A DNA stretch of 12,257 nt from JBOGFC01 sp050742155. GTDB taxonomy: Bacteria; Actinomycetota; Acidimicrobiia; Spongiisociales; JALYHC01. The position numbers and the translations under genes were made by a program. The stretch lies in the NCBI GenBank assembly GCA_050742155.1, contig JBOGFC010000050.1, positions 1 to 12,257 on the forward strand, read 5' to 3'. How positions within the stretch are numbered: the stretch's first letter is position 1; each line of letters starts with the position of its first letter. Under the pieces are notes generated by a model. The model did not search any database. It saw nothing but the letters and a program-made list of their open reading frames with translations, and was not told where the DNA came from. This document shows positions 5,907-12,257 of the stretch, piece after piece.

Positions 5907-6503
5907 GTGGTGACGATGGCCACCAGGCGAGATCCCGCTCCAGGACCGCTCGAGTTGGTGCGCGCCTTCGTGAACACTTACGACGTGGAGAGCGGAGCGG
6001 ATCGCCTGGCCACGCCGGAGGCGCTGCGAGAGTGGATGGGCGAGCGAGGCTTGCTGGATGCAGACCCGATCACCGAGGCCGACCGGCGACGCACCGCCGA
6101 GGTGCGGGAGGCGCTCCGTTCCTTGCTGCTCGGCAATACGGGTGAGCCCCTCGATACCACCTCCGTGGCGGTCCTCAACCGGGCGGCCGCCGATGCCCGG
6201 CTGGTGCTCGGCTTCCATGCCGACGGGCGCTCGGACCTGGAGCCGGACGCCCGGGGCGTTGACCGGGCATTGGGAAGCCTTTTGGCCACCGTCTTCACCT
6301 CCATGGTGGACGGCTCCTGGGAACGCCTCAAGGCCTGTCTCAACGACGAGTGCCGGTGGGCCTTCTACGACCACTCCAAGAACCGCTCCGGCAAGTGGTG
6401 CACGATGGCGGTGTGCGGCAACCGGATGAAGGCCCGCGCCTACCGGGAGCGGCACGCTGAGCCTGCTCCCCGGCCGGCCTCTCCCCGGCGGGAGACGGCG
6501 TGA
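5907..6503 (+). CDS. CGNR zinc-finger / ABATE-domain transcriptional regulator
   Basis: 198 residues. The N-terminal ABATE-type domain (LELVRAFVNTYD at residues 16-26, then LREWMGERGLL) is the proposed stress-ligand binding part. The C-terminal CGNR zinc finger has CLNDECRWAFYDHSKNRSG, then WC and VCGNRMKARAYR. The cysteines are C144, C149, C165 and C170, with the CGNR motif at 170-173. Such proteins are DNA-binding regulators. AAAGGAG at 5895-5901 supports the GTG at 5907 (5 bases away) or the GTG at 5910 (8 bases). A GTG at 5883 and an ATG at 5916 are less well placed. It overlaps the acetyltransferase gene by 4 bases and diverges from the small-gene promoter with the palindrome, which suggests it controls that region and itself. 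Confidence 0.92.
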   Translation: MVTMATRRDPAPGPLELVRAFVNTYDVESGADRLATPEALREWMGERGLLDADPITEADRRRTAEVREALRSLLLGNTGEPLDTTSVAVLNRAAADARLVLGFHADGRSDLEPDARGVDRALGSLLATVFTSMVDGSWERLKACLNDECRWAFYDHSKNRSGKWCTMAVCGNRMKARAYRERHAEPAPRPASPRRETA

Positions 6504-7072
6504 CAGAGATCCATCCCGTCACCGCGGAGCGGTGGGACGACCTGGTCGGCCTGTTCGGGGAGAGCGGGGCCTACTCCGGGTGCTGGTGCATGTGGTTCCG
6601 TGAGACCAGCCGGGAGTTCTCCGAGCGGGGCAACGCCGGCAACCGGCGGGCCCTGCAGGACCTCGTTCACCAGGGCCGAGTGCCCGGGCTGCTCGCTTAC
6701 CGTGAGGGGCGACCGGTGGGCTGGTGCTCGGTGGCGACGCGGGGAGAGTTCGGCCGGCTGAACCGCTCCCCGACCCTGAAGCCGGTCGACGATCGGCCGG
6801 TCTGGTCGGTGGTGTGCCTCTTCGTCGATCGAGCCCACCGGCGCCTTGGGGTGGCCGAGGAGCTCCTGCGAGCGGCGGTGGATTACGCCGCCCGACGGGG
6901 TGCTCGGCTGGTGGAGGGATACCCGGTCGACCCCTCCGGCAGGAAGTTCCGGTCGGCCCACCTCTACACCGGCACCGTCGACCTCTTCCGGGCGGCGGGC
7001 TTCACCGAGGTGGCCCGCCGCTCGGAGGCTCGTCCCATCATGCGCTACCGGCTCGACGTTGGCCAACCTTAG
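6500..7072 (+). CDS. GNAT-family N-acetyltransferase
   Basis: 190 residues with the GNAT fold. A strand plus acetyl-CoA loop are seen at VWSVVCLFVDRAHRRLGVAEELLRAA in outline: the strand at 102-109, then R114, R115, L116, G117, V118, A119 as the RRxGxA-type pyrophosphate loop, then a helix. The unusual CWCMWF motif (28-33) is shared by a subgroup of these enzymes. The C-terminal FRAAGFTEVAR is also typical. Substrate unknown. The GTG start overlaps the CGNR stop (GTGA), so the two genes are translationally coupled and likely function together, for example in modifying a toxic compound sensed by the regulator. That pairing is inference. The TAG stop lies in the left arm of the hairpin at 7065-7111. 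Confidence 0.9.
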   Translation: MTEIHPVTAERWDDLVGLFGESGAYSGCWCMWFRETSREFSERGNAGNRRALQDLVHQGRVPGLLAYREGRPVGWCSVATRGEFGRLNRSPTLKPVDDRPVWSVVCLFVDRAHRRLGVAEELLRAAVDYAARRGARLVEGYPVDPSGRKFRSAHLYTGTVDLFRAAGFTEVARRSEARPIMRYRLDVGQP

Positions 7073-7111
7073 GTTTTAGCGAACGCCTGGCGTTCGCAGA
7101 AACCTAAGGTT
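7065..7111. terminator. Long nested inverted repeat between convergent genes, probable bidirectional terminator
   Basis: The outer stem AACCTTAGGTTT / AAACCTAAGGTT is 12 bp and perfect. After a 2x2 internal mismatch (TA/AG) there is an 8-bp inner stem GCGAACGC / GCGTTCGC with the loop CTG. It begins inside the GNAT stop region and ends 43 bases before the threonine synthase stop on the other strand. No T run follows it on either side, so termination would depend on the hairpin itself, or the element has another role. Confidence 0.65.
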
Positions 7112-7153
7112 CGCCTCGGCTACCCCAGACGGGTTGCCCGGGGAAACTTGTCA

Positions 7154-8260
7154 TCAGCGATACTTGAGGCCGCTCCCGGTGTTGAACACCACGACCCGCT
7201 CTGCCGCCCCGATCCATCCTTCCTGACGGAGGGGGCGCGTGCCGGCCCAGGCCGCCCCGGCTTCCGGACAGGCATCGATCCCCATCGCTACCAGCTCCCG
7301 GACGGCGGCACCGATCTCTGCCTCCGCCACCGCCACCGCGGTGCCCTTCGTGTCGCGAAGAGACCGGAGACAGAGGAAACCACCGATGGGAGCGGGGACC
7401 CGCAGTCCGAGCGCCGAGGTGCGGGGGCGCTTCCAGGGATGAACGTCCTCGTCGCCCCGCTCGAAGGCGCGCACCACCGGGGCGCAGCCGGCTGCTTGCA
7501 CCGACACCAGGCGGGGCCGCTCCGCCCCGATCCAACCCAGCCTTTCCATCTCGGAGAAGGCCTTCCACATCCCCACCAGCCCGGTCCCTCCGCCGGTCGG
7601 GTAGACGATCACCTCGGGCAGGCGCCCGTCGAACTGCTCGAAGAGCTCATAGGCCATCGTCTTCTTGCCTTCCAGCCGGTAGGGCTCTCGCATGGTGGAG
7701 AGGTCCACCGCCCGGCGGGGGCCGTGCTCTCGCAACCAGGCTGCCGCCTCGGCGATCGTGCCCGCCACTAAGTGGACCTCCGCCCCGTAGTGACGGCACT
7801 CCTCGACGAAGGCCGCCGGCGTATCCTCGGGCATGGCCACCAGCACCGAGAGCCCGGCCGCCGCCCCGTAGGCGGCCAGGGCTCCGGCGGCGTTGCCGGC
7901 CGAAGGGGCGGCCAGTGCCTCTGCTCCCAGCGCCCGGGCCATCGACACCGCCACGCTCATCCCCCGCGCCTTGAAGGAGCCGGTGGGGTTGCCCGACTCG
8001 TCCTTCACCCACACCCCCTCCTCGACCTGGCGAAGCGGGGTCCACCCCTCCCCCAGGCTCACCTCGCCGTCCACGATGGGCAGCACCCGGCGGTAACGCC
8101 ACAGCGAGCCCGTCGAAGTGTCGATCTCGAAACCCTCCAGCTCGTAATCGACCCGCAGCGGCATCCGGCAGCTCGAGCAGGTGCCCTGGAGCCGCCCGGC
8201 ATCGTGCTCGGCCCCGCAGGCGAAGCAGGAGAGGCAGCCCAAGGCCGGGTTGAGCTTCAC
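7154..8260 (-). CDS. thrC: Threonine synthase (PLP-dependent)
   Basis: 368 residues, fold-type II PLP enzyme converting O-phosphohomoserine to threonine. Seen in order: an N-terminal rubredoxin-like zinc-binding part with C9, C12, C15, C28 and C31; LGEGWTPLRQ; the PLP lysine in NPTGSFKARGM (K97); the SAGNAAGALAAYGAAAG loop; the phosphate-binding glycines in YPTGGGTGLVGMW; and the C-terminal NTGSGLKY. These agree with the actinobacterial and archaeal short threonine synthases, though related ammonia-lyase-type enzymes cannot be excluded. The GTG start overlaps the stop of the acetoacetyl-CoA synthetase by 4 bases (GTGA), and GGGGAGGGG directly upstream could act as ribosome site. Confidence 0.88.
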   Translation of the reverse strand: MKLNPALGCLSCFACGAEHDAGRLQGTCSSCRMPLRVDYELEGFEIDTSTGSLWRYRRVLPIVDGEVSLGEGWTPLRQVEEGVWVKDESGNPTGSFKARGMSVAVSMARALGAEALAAPSAGNAAGALAAYGAAAGLSVLVAMPEDTPAAFVEECRHYGAEVHLVAGTIAEAAAWLREHGPRRAVDLSTMREPYRLEGKKTMAYELFEQFDGRLPEVIVYPTGGGTGLVGMWKAFSEMERLGWIGAERPRLVSVQAAGCAPVVRAFERGDEDVHPWKRPRTSALGLRVPAPIGGFLCLRSLRDTKGTAVAVAEAEIGAAVRELVAMGIDACPEAGAAWAGTRPLRQEGWIGAAERVVVFNTGSGLKYR

Positions 8261-10257
8261 CCCCTCCCCGACCCTCCCCCGGAGGGAGAGGGGGGCCCAG
8301 CGGTCAGCTTGACGAAGAACTCCAGCGACTTGGGGTTGGCCAGCGAGTCGGCCCGGGCCGCCTCCTCCGCCGGGCTGCCGGTCAGGATCTTCTTGACCGG
8401 TATCTCGAGCTTCTTGCCGGAAAGCGTCCGGGGCACGTCAGGGATGGCATGGATCTCGTCGGGGACGTGGCGGGGGGAGAGCTCGGTGCGGAGAGCCTCC
8501 GTGATCCTGTCGTGCAGCTTCTCGTCGAGCCGGACGCCGTCTCGCAGCACGACGAACAGCAGTAGGAGTCCCTCCTCCCCGAGCCGCCCGGTATCCACCA
8601 CCAGGCTGTCGGTCACCTCGGGCAGCTCCTCCACCACCCGGTAGAACTCGCTCGTGCCCATCCGTACCCCACCCCGGTTGAGGGTGGAGTCGGACCGGCC
8701 GTAGATCACGCAGCTTCCCCGGGGCGTGATCTTGATCCAGTCGCCGTGCCGCCACACCCCCGGGTAGCTCTCGAAGTAGCCCTCCCGGTAGCGCTCCCCG
8801 CTCGGGTCGTTCCAGAAGGAGACCGGCATGGACGGCATCGGCTCGGTGATCACCAGCTCCCCGACCCGGTCGATGACGGACCTGCCTTGCTCGTCGTAAG
8901 CCTCCACCTTGGCCCCCAGCGCCCGGCACTGCAGCTCCCCGGCCCGCACCGGCAGTAGGGGACAGGAGCAGACGAAGGCGGTGCACAGGTCGGTACCCCC
9001 GCTCACCGAGCCCAACAGCAGATCCTCTTTGACGTGCTCGTACACCCAGGCGAAGCCCTCGGGGGAGAGCGGGGCGCCCGTGGAACCGACCGCCCGCAGC
9101 CGACCCAAGTCGAGCTCCTTGCCGGGCTCCAGGCCGGCCCGGCTGCAAGCCTGGATGAAAGGGGCGCTGATCCCGAAGTAGGTGATGTCGGAATCGGCGG
9201 CGAGCTTCCAGAGTGTGGACAGGTCGGGATGGGCCGGGCTCCCGTCGTACATGACCACCGTCGCTCCTACCAGCAACCCGGCCACCAGGTAGTTCCACAT
9301 CATCCAGCCGGTGGTGGTGTACCAGAAGAACCGGTCCTCCGGCCCCAGGTCGGAGTGGAGGGCCATCATCTTGTAGAGCTCCAGGAGCACCCCCCCGTGG
9401 CCGTGCACGATCCCCTTGGGCGGCCCGGTGGTGCCGGACGAGAAGAGCACCCAGAGCGGGTGGTCGAAGGGCACCGGCTCGAATCCCAGCGGGGAGGTCT
9501 CGGCGAGGAGCTCCTCCCAAAAGAACAACCGGCTCCACCGGCTGGCCACCAGGTCCTCGGCCAGATAGGGGACGATGACGGTGGCCTCGAGTCCGGGCAG
9601 CCGGCGGCCGATCTCCGTCACCGCCTCCCGACGGTCGTAGACCTTGCCACCGTGCCGGTAACCGTCGACCGCCAGGAGCACCCTGGGCTCGAGCTGGGCG
9701 AACCTGCCGGCCACGCTGCCGATGCCGAACTCGGGGGCGCAGCTCGACCAGGTGGCCCCCAGGCTGGCGGTGGCCAGGAAGGCCACCAAGGTCTCCGGGA
9801 TATTGGGGAGATAGGCGGCCACCCGGTCGCCCCGTCCCACTCCCAGCCGGCGCAGGCCGGCCGCCGCCGCCGCTACCTGTTCCCCGAGCTGGGCGTAGGT
9901 CAGCGATCGCTCAGGTCTTGTTTCCGAGCGGGCCAGCACCGCCGGATGGTCGTCCAGGCGCCGGAGGGCGTGCTCGGCGTAGTTGAGGTGAGCGCCCGGG
10001 AACCACTCCGTGCCCGGCATGTCGCGCCGACCGATGACCGCCTCGTAGGGGCGATGGGAGGTGACCTCGAAGTAGTCCCAGACGGACTCCCAGAAGCCCT
10101 CCAGGTCGGTGACCGACCACTCCCAGAGCTGGGGGTAGGATCCGAAGGCCTTCCCCCGCTCCGCCAGCCAGTCGAGATAGCGGGTGATCTCGGCGCCGGC
10201 CTTCTCCTGCTCGGAGGGCTCCCAGAGCAGCGCCCCCTCGGCCACGGTCCGGTCCAC
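8257..10257 (-). CDS. Acetoacetyl-CoA synthetase (acetoacetate-CoA ligase)
   Basis: 666 residues; ANL-superfamily enzyme that activates acetoacetate with ATP and CoA, used in ketone-body or PHB turnover. The ACS-type N-terminal motif (FPGAHLNYAEHAL, about 86-98), the nucleotide loop FSSGTTGPPKG (272-282), WYTTTGWMMWNYL (312-323), the GGTDLCTAF segment (420-428), GDWI (505-508), GRSDSTLNRGGVRMG (520-534) and the catalytic lysine region TLSGKKLEIPVKK (611-623) are all present. These fit acetoacetyl-CoA rather than acetyl-CoA synthetases, as do the length and the absence of extra domains. The GTG at 10257 is the likely start, 23 bases from the divergent gene. The last 13 residues (from 654, Pro/Ser/Gly only) are encoded by a GC-rich repeat. 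Confidence 0.93.
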   Translation of the reverse strand: MDRTVAEGALLWEPSEQEKAGAEITRYLDWLAERGKAFGSYPQLWEWSVTDLEGFWESVWDYFEVTSHRPYEAVIGRRDMPGTEWFPGAHLNYAEHALRRLDDHPAVLARSETRPERSLTYAQLGEQVAAAAAGLRRLGVGRGDRVAAYLPNIPETLVAFLATASLGATWSSCAPEFGIGSVAGRFAQLEPRVLLAVDGYRHGGKVYDRREAVTEIGRRLPGLEATVIVPYLAEDLVASRWSRLFFWEELLAETSPLGFEPVPFDHPLWVLFSSGTTGPPKGIVHGHGGVLLELYKMMALHSDLGPEDRFFWYTTTGWMMWNYLVAGLLVGATVVMYDGSPAHPDLSTLWKLAADSDITYFGISAPFIQACSRAGLEPGKELDLGRLRAVGSTGAPLSPEGFAWVYEHVKEDLLLGSVSGGTDLCTAFVCSCPLLPVRAGELQCRALGAKVEAYDEQGRSVIDRVGELVITEPMPSMPVSFWNDPSGERYREGYFESYPGVWRHGDWIKITPRGSCVIYGRSDSTLNRGGVRMGTSEFYRVVEELPEVTDSLVVDTGRLGEEGLLLLFVVLRDGVRLDEKLHDRITEALRTELSPRHVPDEIHAIPDVPRTLSGKKLEIPVKKILTGSPAEEAARADSLANPKSLEFFVKLTAGPPSPSGGGSGRG
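8261..8298. repeat. GC-rich palindromic repeat at the AACS/thrC junction
   Basis: The run of C- and G-tracts contains the hairpin CCCTCC-CCC-GGAGGG (8272-8286). It resembles the CCCTCCC...GGGAGG palindromic repeats scattered through many GC-rich genomes, and a similar unit lies at 11121-11150. It encodes the last residues of the acetoacetyl-CoA synthetase and abuts the thrC start codon. Confidence 0.5.
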
Positions 10258-10263
10258 GCCCTC

Positions 10264-10273
10264 ACGCTAGCCT
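10264..10273. promoter_or_regulatory. Possible bidirectional leaderless promoter centred on CTAG
   Basis: The 23 bases between the GTG at 10257 (minus) and the ATG at 10281 (plus) contain ACGCTAGCCT. On the plus strand TAGCCT ends 7 bases before the ATG. On the minus strand TAGCGT ends 6 bases before the GTG. Both are TANNNT hexamers at the spacing of leaderless -10 elements. No ribosome site is visible for the plus-strand gene. Inference from position only. Confidence 0.35.
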
Positions 10274-10280
10274 CCCGCCC

Positions 10281-11120
10281 ATGCAGGCCGACCCCGGCTT
10301 CTTCGGTCCCGCCAGCATCACCTGGCGGGTCAACCGGGAGATGACGGTCCTCTTCGGCGGCGCCCGGTCGCTGCTCCTCAACGCCGCCCATCCCCTGGTG
10401 GCGGCCGGGGCCCGTCAGACCGGGGGCTACCGCAAGGATCCCTGGATGAGGCTCATCCAAACCTTGCGAACGCAGAGCACCGTCACCTTCGGCACCCGGG
10501 AGGAAGCCCGGCGGGCCGCCGACCACGTCAACCAGCTCCATCGCAGCATCCACGGCACCGACCCGGTCACCGGGCGGGCCTACGACGCCCTCGACCCCGA
10601 CCTGCTGCTGTGGGTGCACGCCGCCCTGGAGGAGAGCTCGGTGCTCTTCTACGAGCGGACGGTGGCGCCCCTCACCGCGCAGGAGCGGCAGCGCTACCAC
10701 GAGGAGTCGATGACCTGGGCAGAGCTGTTCCTGCTCCCCCGGGCCCACATCCCCCCCACCTTCGAGGAGTTGCGTCGCTACCTCCACGACATGGTGGAGC
10801 GTGACCAGCTTCGGATCACCGAGGTGGCCCGGGAGGTGGCCAAGCTGGTGGTAGGAGGTGCCGTGCCCCGCTCCATCAAGCCGCTCTGGGCCTTCATCTC
10901 CTTCGCGGCGGTGGGCACCCTTCCTCCCAAGCTGCGACAGATGTATGGGCTCGACTGGGGACCGGTCCGCCAGCAGGCCCTGGAGGCCGGCCTGGCGATC
11001 ACCTCCCGGGTCAGGCCCTGGGTCCCCTATCGGCACCGGGTGATCGCTCCCGCCCGCTGGGCGGAGGCCCGCATGCGGAGTCGGCCCGACCTCCGCTTCG
11101 CCGACCAGCGCCGCCCTTGA
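10281..11120 (+). CDS. DUF2236 / MpaB-like oxygenase family protein
   Basis: 279 residues of the DUF2236 family, which includes heme-b proteins related to rubber oxygenase Lcp and mycophenolic-acid enzyme MpaB. Typical segments are NREMTVLFGGARSLLLNAAHPLVAAG (in outline: R17, G26, H37), VNQLHRSIHG (H87), DPDLLLWVHAALEESS (H113) and the C-terminal VPYRHRVIAPARWAE. The conserved histidines could bind heme. The substrate is unknown and no redox partner is nearby. The ATG at 10281 is followed directly by the family's N-terminus. It diverges from the acetoacetyl-CoA synthetase, which may indicate shared control. Confidence 0.88.
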   Translation: MQADPGFFGPASITWRVNREMTVLFGGARSLLLNAAHPLVAAGARQTGGYRKDPWMRLIQTLRTQSTVTFGTREEARRAADHVNQLHRSIHGTDPVTGRAYDALDPDLLLWVHAALEESSVLFYERTVAPLTAQERQRYHEESMTWAELFLLPRAHIPPTFEELRRYLHDMVERDQLRITEVAREVAKLVVGGAVPRSIKPLWAFISFAAVGTLPPKLRQMYGLDWGPVRQQALEAGLAITSRVRPWVPYRHRVIAPARWAEARMRSRPDLRFADQRRP

Positions 11121-11150
11121 TCCCCTCCCTCAGGGAGCGAAAGGGGAGGG
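11121..11150. repeat. GC-rich hairpin after the DUF2236 gene, possible terminator
   Basis: A CCCTCCC (11123-11129) pairs with GGGAGGG (11144-11150), and a smaller CTCCCT/AGGGAG pair is alternative. It follows the DUF2236 stop by two bases and resembles the repeat at 8261-8298. There is no T tract. It could end transcription of the DUF2236 gene, or simply be a repetitive element. Confidence 0.45.
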
Positions 11151-11158
11151 TCCCGGCG

Positions 11159-11218
11159 TTCACACGCCCGAAACGTCCCCGTCAAGAGATGGAAACACCG
11201 AAGTAACCGGCGAGAAAC
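11159..11218 (+). promoter_or_regulatory. Array of three tandem GlnR boxes upstream of amt
   Basis: Six 5-base half-sites follow each other with exactly six bases between: TTCAC (11159), GAAAC (11170), GTCAA (11181), GAAAC (11192), GTAAC (11203), GAAAC (11214). The actinobacterial GlnR consensus is gTnAC-n6-GAAAC in tandem, and the three GAAAC halves are perfect. Each unit repeats every 22 bp, that is two helical turns. GlnR is the nitrogen-limitation regulator of many actinobacteria and amt/amtB is one of its standard activated targets. Confidence 0.88.
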
Positions 11219-11228
11219 CCAGCCGCCA

Positions 11229-11234
11229 TAGCTT
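11229..11234 (+). promoter_or_regulatory. Possible -10 element of the amt gene
   Basis: TAGCTT (TANNNT) lies 10 bases after the last GlnR half-site and 25 bases before the ATG. The matching -35 position falls within the GlnR array, where no -35 consensus is seen, as expected for an activator-dependent promoter. Weak on sequence alone. Confidence 0.35.
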
Positions 11235-11258
11235 GGCCGGAGCCGACCAGGAGGAGGT

Positions 11259-12257
11259 ATGGGTTCGGAGGCGATCGTCGAGTCGGTGAACGAGCTGTGG
11301 CTGGTGGTGGCGGCCATCCTGGTCTTCTTCATGCAGGCCGGCTTCGCCCTGGTGGAGGCCGGCTTCACCCGGGCCAAGAACGCCGGCAACATCGTCATGA
11401 AGAACTTCATGGACTTCTGCGTCGGGGCGCTGGCCTATTGGGCGTTCGGGTTCGGCCTGGCTTACGGGGGCACCGAGGTGGGCCGCCTGGTGGCCACCGG
11501 GCACTGGTTCGTCTCGGATGCCGAGCTCAGCCCCACCTGGTTCTTCCAAGTGGTGTTCGCCGCCACCGCCGCCACCATCGTTTCCGGGGCCATGGCGGAG
11601 CGCACCAAGTTCTCGGCCTACCTCATCTATACGACATTCATCACCGGCCTCATCTACCCGGTGGTGACCAACTGGGTGTGGGGCAACGGCTGGCTCTCAC
11701 CTTTCGCCGCTCACGGAGATCCGGTGGGCCCGGTGGGAATGCTCGACTTCGCCGGCTCGGGGACCGTGCACCTGGTGGGCGGTACGGCAGCCCTGGCCGG
11801 GGTGCTGGTACTGGGACCCCGGCTCGGCAAGTACGACGAGAACGGCCGCCCGCTCACCATCCCGGGCCACTCCCTCACCCTCGGAGCGCTGGGTGTTTTC
11901 ATTCTCTGGTTCGGTTGGTACGGCTTCAATGCCGGCTCCACCCTGTGTGCGGTGGGCTGCGACTTCGCCTCGGTGGCCGTCACCACCACGCTGGCCGGGG
12001 CGGCCGGGGCGCTGGCCGCCATGTTCACGGCCTGGCAGCTCCCCTTTGCTCGCCGGCCGGACGTGGGATTGACCCTCAACGGCGGCCTGGCCGGCCTGGT
12101 GGGGATCACCGCCGGAGCCGGCTATCTCCACAACCTCCCGGCCGTGCTGGTGGGTGGCGTGGCCGGGGTGGTGGTGGTGGTCTCGATCGTCACGCTGGAG
12201 CGTATGGGAATCGACGACCCGGTGGGGGCGATCTCGGTGCACGGCACGGTTGGGCTC
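11259..12257 (+). CDS. amt: Ammonium transporter, Amt family (C-terminus beyond the window)
   Basis: The first 333 residues of an Amt/MEP/Rh channel that conducts ammonia/ammonium through the cytoplasmic membrane. It begins after AGGAGGAGG at 11249-11257. Family signatures are FFMQAGFALVEAGFTRAKN (residues 23-41), the DFAGSGTVHLVGG segment with D163 and the first pore histidine H171, FGWYGFNAGS (218-227) and DDPVGAISVHGTVGL with the second pore histidine H328. Both histidines of the twin-His pore are present, so it should conduct. Full-length proteins have about 400-450 residues, so the last helices and cytoplasmic tail are missing. A PII protein gene (glnK) often follows amt; that lies outside the window. 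Regulation by GlnR is indicated by the array just upstream. Confidence 0.96.
   Translation, partial: MGSEAIVESVNELWLVVAAILVFFMQAGFALVEAGFTRAKNAGNIVMKNFMDFCVGALAYWAFGFGLAYGGTEVGRLVATGHWFVSDAELSPTWFFQVVFAATAATIVSGAMAERTKFSAYLIYTTFITGLIYPVVTNWVWGNGWLSPFAAHGDPVGPVGMLDFAGSGTVHLVGGTAALAGVLVLGPRLGKYDENGRPLTIPGHSLTLGALGVFILWFGWYGFNAGSTLCAVGCDFASVAVTTTLAGAAGALAAMFTAWQLPFARRPDVGLTLNGGLAGLVGITAGAGYLHNLPAVLVGGVAGVVVVVSIVTLERMGIDDPVGAISVHGTVGL

Noticed and set aside
7079..7097. LexA box in the hairpin (CGAAC ... GTTCG)
   Set aside because: The arms are separated by 7 bases rather than 4, and they form the inner stem of a longer palindrome between convergent gene ends, not near a start.
9034..10344. Plus-strand 436-codon frame opposite the acetoacetyl-CoA synthetase
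   Set aside because: Composition is dominated by Gly, Pro, Arg and His with no domain, and it mirrors a well-conserved enzyme gene on the other strand.
9900..11036. Minus-strand 378-codon frame opposite the DUF2236 gene
   Set aside because: It crosses two real genes on different frames, contains no recognisable domain and has no plausible start context.
11159..11235. Glutamine (glnA-type) riboswitch before amt, because of GAAGTA and nearby stems
   Set aside because: The CGTT/AACG closing stem and the GGAAGTAGG-type core are not in the right arrangement. The same bases are fully explained by the GlnR half-sites with exact spacing.
1..12257. CRISPR arrays, tRNA or rRNA genes, toxin-antitoxin or defence operons
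   Set aside because: I saw no regularly spaced repeats, no tRNA-like folds and no matching protein families; the HNH protein is of the DUF222 type and stands alone.

Overview
The window is high-GC DNA carrying several actinobacterial signatures: a DUF222/13E12-type HNH protein behind a CGAAC-N4-GTTCG LexA box, a CGNR regulator, a DUF2236 (MpaB-like) protein, a DUF664 DinB-like protein, and tandem GlnR boxes before an amt gene. I infer an actinomycete-lineage bacterium (Actinomycetota), probably a deep-branching or uncultured one. I cannot name a genus.

Left part (1-2214). An IS30-family insertion sequence on the minus strand runs off the left edge. It lacks only the last few codons of its transposase and its far end. 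Its near end stops just upstream of a DUF222-HNH gene (+) that has a perfect SOS operator overlapping its promoter. The IS sits where that gene's -35 region should be.

Middle left (2276-4601, minus). A compact operon, in order of transcription: a B-box zinc-finger membrane protein (frameshifted in this sequence), an ECF sigma factor, a membrane anti-sigma-like protein and a DinB/DUF664 protein. The first three genes overlap at their ends and the fourth follows after 41 bases. Divergent from it, with start codons only 25 bases apart, is an EamA-type transporter (+).

Middle (5502-7111). Two tiny minus-strand genes (38 and 58 aa, the second a zinc ribbon) are read from a near-consensus promoter whose spacer holds a palindrome. 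Divergent from them is a CGNR regulator followed by a GNAT acetyltransferase overlapping it by 4 bases. A long nested hairpin closes the GNAT gene.

Right part (7154-12257). Acetoacetyl-CoA synthetase and threonine synthase form a minus-strand pair overlapping by 4 bases, with a GC-rich palindromic repeat at the junction. A DUF2236 gene diverges from the synthetase, with 23 bases between the start codons. Next comes a related GC-rich repeat, then a three-fold GlnR box array with exact 22-bp periodicity, then the first 333 codons of an ammonium transporter that runs off the right edge.

No obvious defence, CRISPR or biosynthetic system is present. The most informative signals are regulatory: the GlnR array, the LexA box beside the IS end, the palindrome inside the 5.8-kb promoter, and the CTAG-centred divergent starts. 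The frameshifted gene at the head of the sigma-factor operon is the other item worth following up.
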